DNA of 6,062 nucleotides from NCBI GenBank assembly GCA_030642225.1, contig DAOWOC010000078.1:1-6062 (forward strand), read 5' to 3'. Source of the DNA: Deltaproteobacteria bacterium (lineage in GTDB: Bacteria > Desulfobacterota > DAOWOC01). Position numbers and translations under genes: made by a program. Numbering within the stretch: the stretch's first letter is position 1; every line of letters begins with the position of its first letter. This document shows positions 5,682 to 6,062 of the stretch, piece after piece. The notes below the pieces were generated by a model. The model had not been told where the DNA came from and ran no database searches. It saw nothing but the letters and a program-made list of their open reading frames with translations.

Positions 5682-6062
5682 GTGAAATTTACTTTTGTTG
5701 TCACAGGTAAAACACGTGAGGCCTTTATAGAAGATGGTGAAAAAATCTATATTAAAAGACTGAAGCATTATATCCCATTAAAAATTGTTATTGTAAGGCC
5801 TGAGCCCATAAAAAAGGGAGTTAAGGATAAAATCATCAAGGATAATGAGGCTGAGCGTATACTAAAGGTCATTGGCCCGGGTGATTTTGTCGTAGCGCTT
5901 GACAAAGGGGGCAAGGGTCTTTCATCTGTGGAGCTTGCGGATTTTATCAGTAGACACGAAAACAAGGGTATAAGCAATATGGTCTGGATAATCGGCGGTG
6001 CGCTTGGTATTGCTGAAAAAGTTTTTTTAAAGGCTGATATGATTATATCTCTTTCACACATG
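5682..6062 (+). CDS. rlmH: 23S rRNA (pseudouridine1915-N3)-methyltransferase RlmH, N-terminal 127 residues
   Basis: A SPOUT-class methyltransferase of the YbeA family that places the N3 methyl on pseudouridine 1915 in helix 69 of 23S rRNA, acting on assembled 70S ribosomes. The frame opens with MKFTFVVTGKTREAFIEDG (GTG start at 5682) and contains ERILKVIGPGDFVVALDKGG (58-77), the SPOUT knot segment VWIIGGALGIAEKV (101-114) and ISLSHM (122-127). The usual length is about 155 residues, so roughly the last 28 (the TH..R.L..EQ.YRA region, with part of the SAM site) lie beyond the right edge. The gene is cut by the window, not broken. GTG is chosen because GGA sits 8 nt upstream and the family starts at MK. 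It lies 36 nt after dedA with no terminator between, so it is probably in the tlyA operon. Confidence 0.95.
   Translation, partial: MKFTFVVTGKTREAFIEDGEKIYIKRLKHYIPLKIVIVRPEPIKKGVKDKIIKDNEAERILKVIGPGDFVVALDKGGKGLSSVELADFISRHENKGISNMVWIIGGALGIAEKVFLKADMIISLSHM

Noticed and set aside
5768..6061. Minus-strand open frame of about 97 codons at the right edge
   Set aside because: It is antisense to rlmH, whose plus-strand translation carries the SPOUT knot motif; the minus frame shows only low-complexity Ser/Pro/Ile sequence.

Overview
The window is AT-rich bacterial DNA holding seven genes: five complete, two cut by the window ends. The mix is a long-chain-type acyl-CoA dehydrogenase paired with a CaiB/BaiF-type CoA-transferase, a soluble multi-PAS hybrid histidine kinase, TlyA, a DedA membrane protein and RlmH. 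This suits a Gram-negative, fatty-acid- or aromatic-degrading anaerobe such as a member of the Desulfobacterota. That placement is an inference from gene content and style, because no taxonomic marker is present.

Left part (1-1402, minus strand): a catabolic transcription unit reads leftward out of the window. A sigma-70-like promoter (-35 TTGACA, 17-bp spacer, -10 TAATAT; 1374-1402) is followed by a palindrome at about +11 to +28, an untranslated leader of about 120 nt, a strong Shine-Dalgarno and the acyl-CoA dehydrogenase gene. The start of a family III CoA-transferase/racemase gene follows 2 nt after its stop. Together the two could activate or epimerise a CoA ester and then oxidise it.

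Middle part (1494-4084, minus strand): a 776-residue cytoplasmic hybrid kinase (coiled coil, three PAS domains, HisKA, HATPase, receiver). A 41-codon gene for a tiny lipoprotein with a clear lipobox lies 134 nt upstream on the same strand. It is the least expected gene here.

Right part (4245-6062, plus strand): a tight run tlyA - dedA - rlmH with gaps of 24 and 36 nt, probably one operon. By family knowledge TlyA and RlmH both modify helix 69 of 23S rRNA (C1920 and pseudouridine 1915), so the operon links two modifications of one ribosomal hairpin, with a lipid-transport-family protein between them. The 160-nt AT-rich gap 4085-4244 separates the divergent lipoprotein/kinase and tlyA units and should hold both promoters.

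I found no tRNA, rRNA, CRISPR, transposon, attachment site or convincing intrinsic terminator. Nothing here amounts to a clearly new system. The best leads are the mini-lipoprotein, the helix-69 operon and the promoter/palindrome arrangement.
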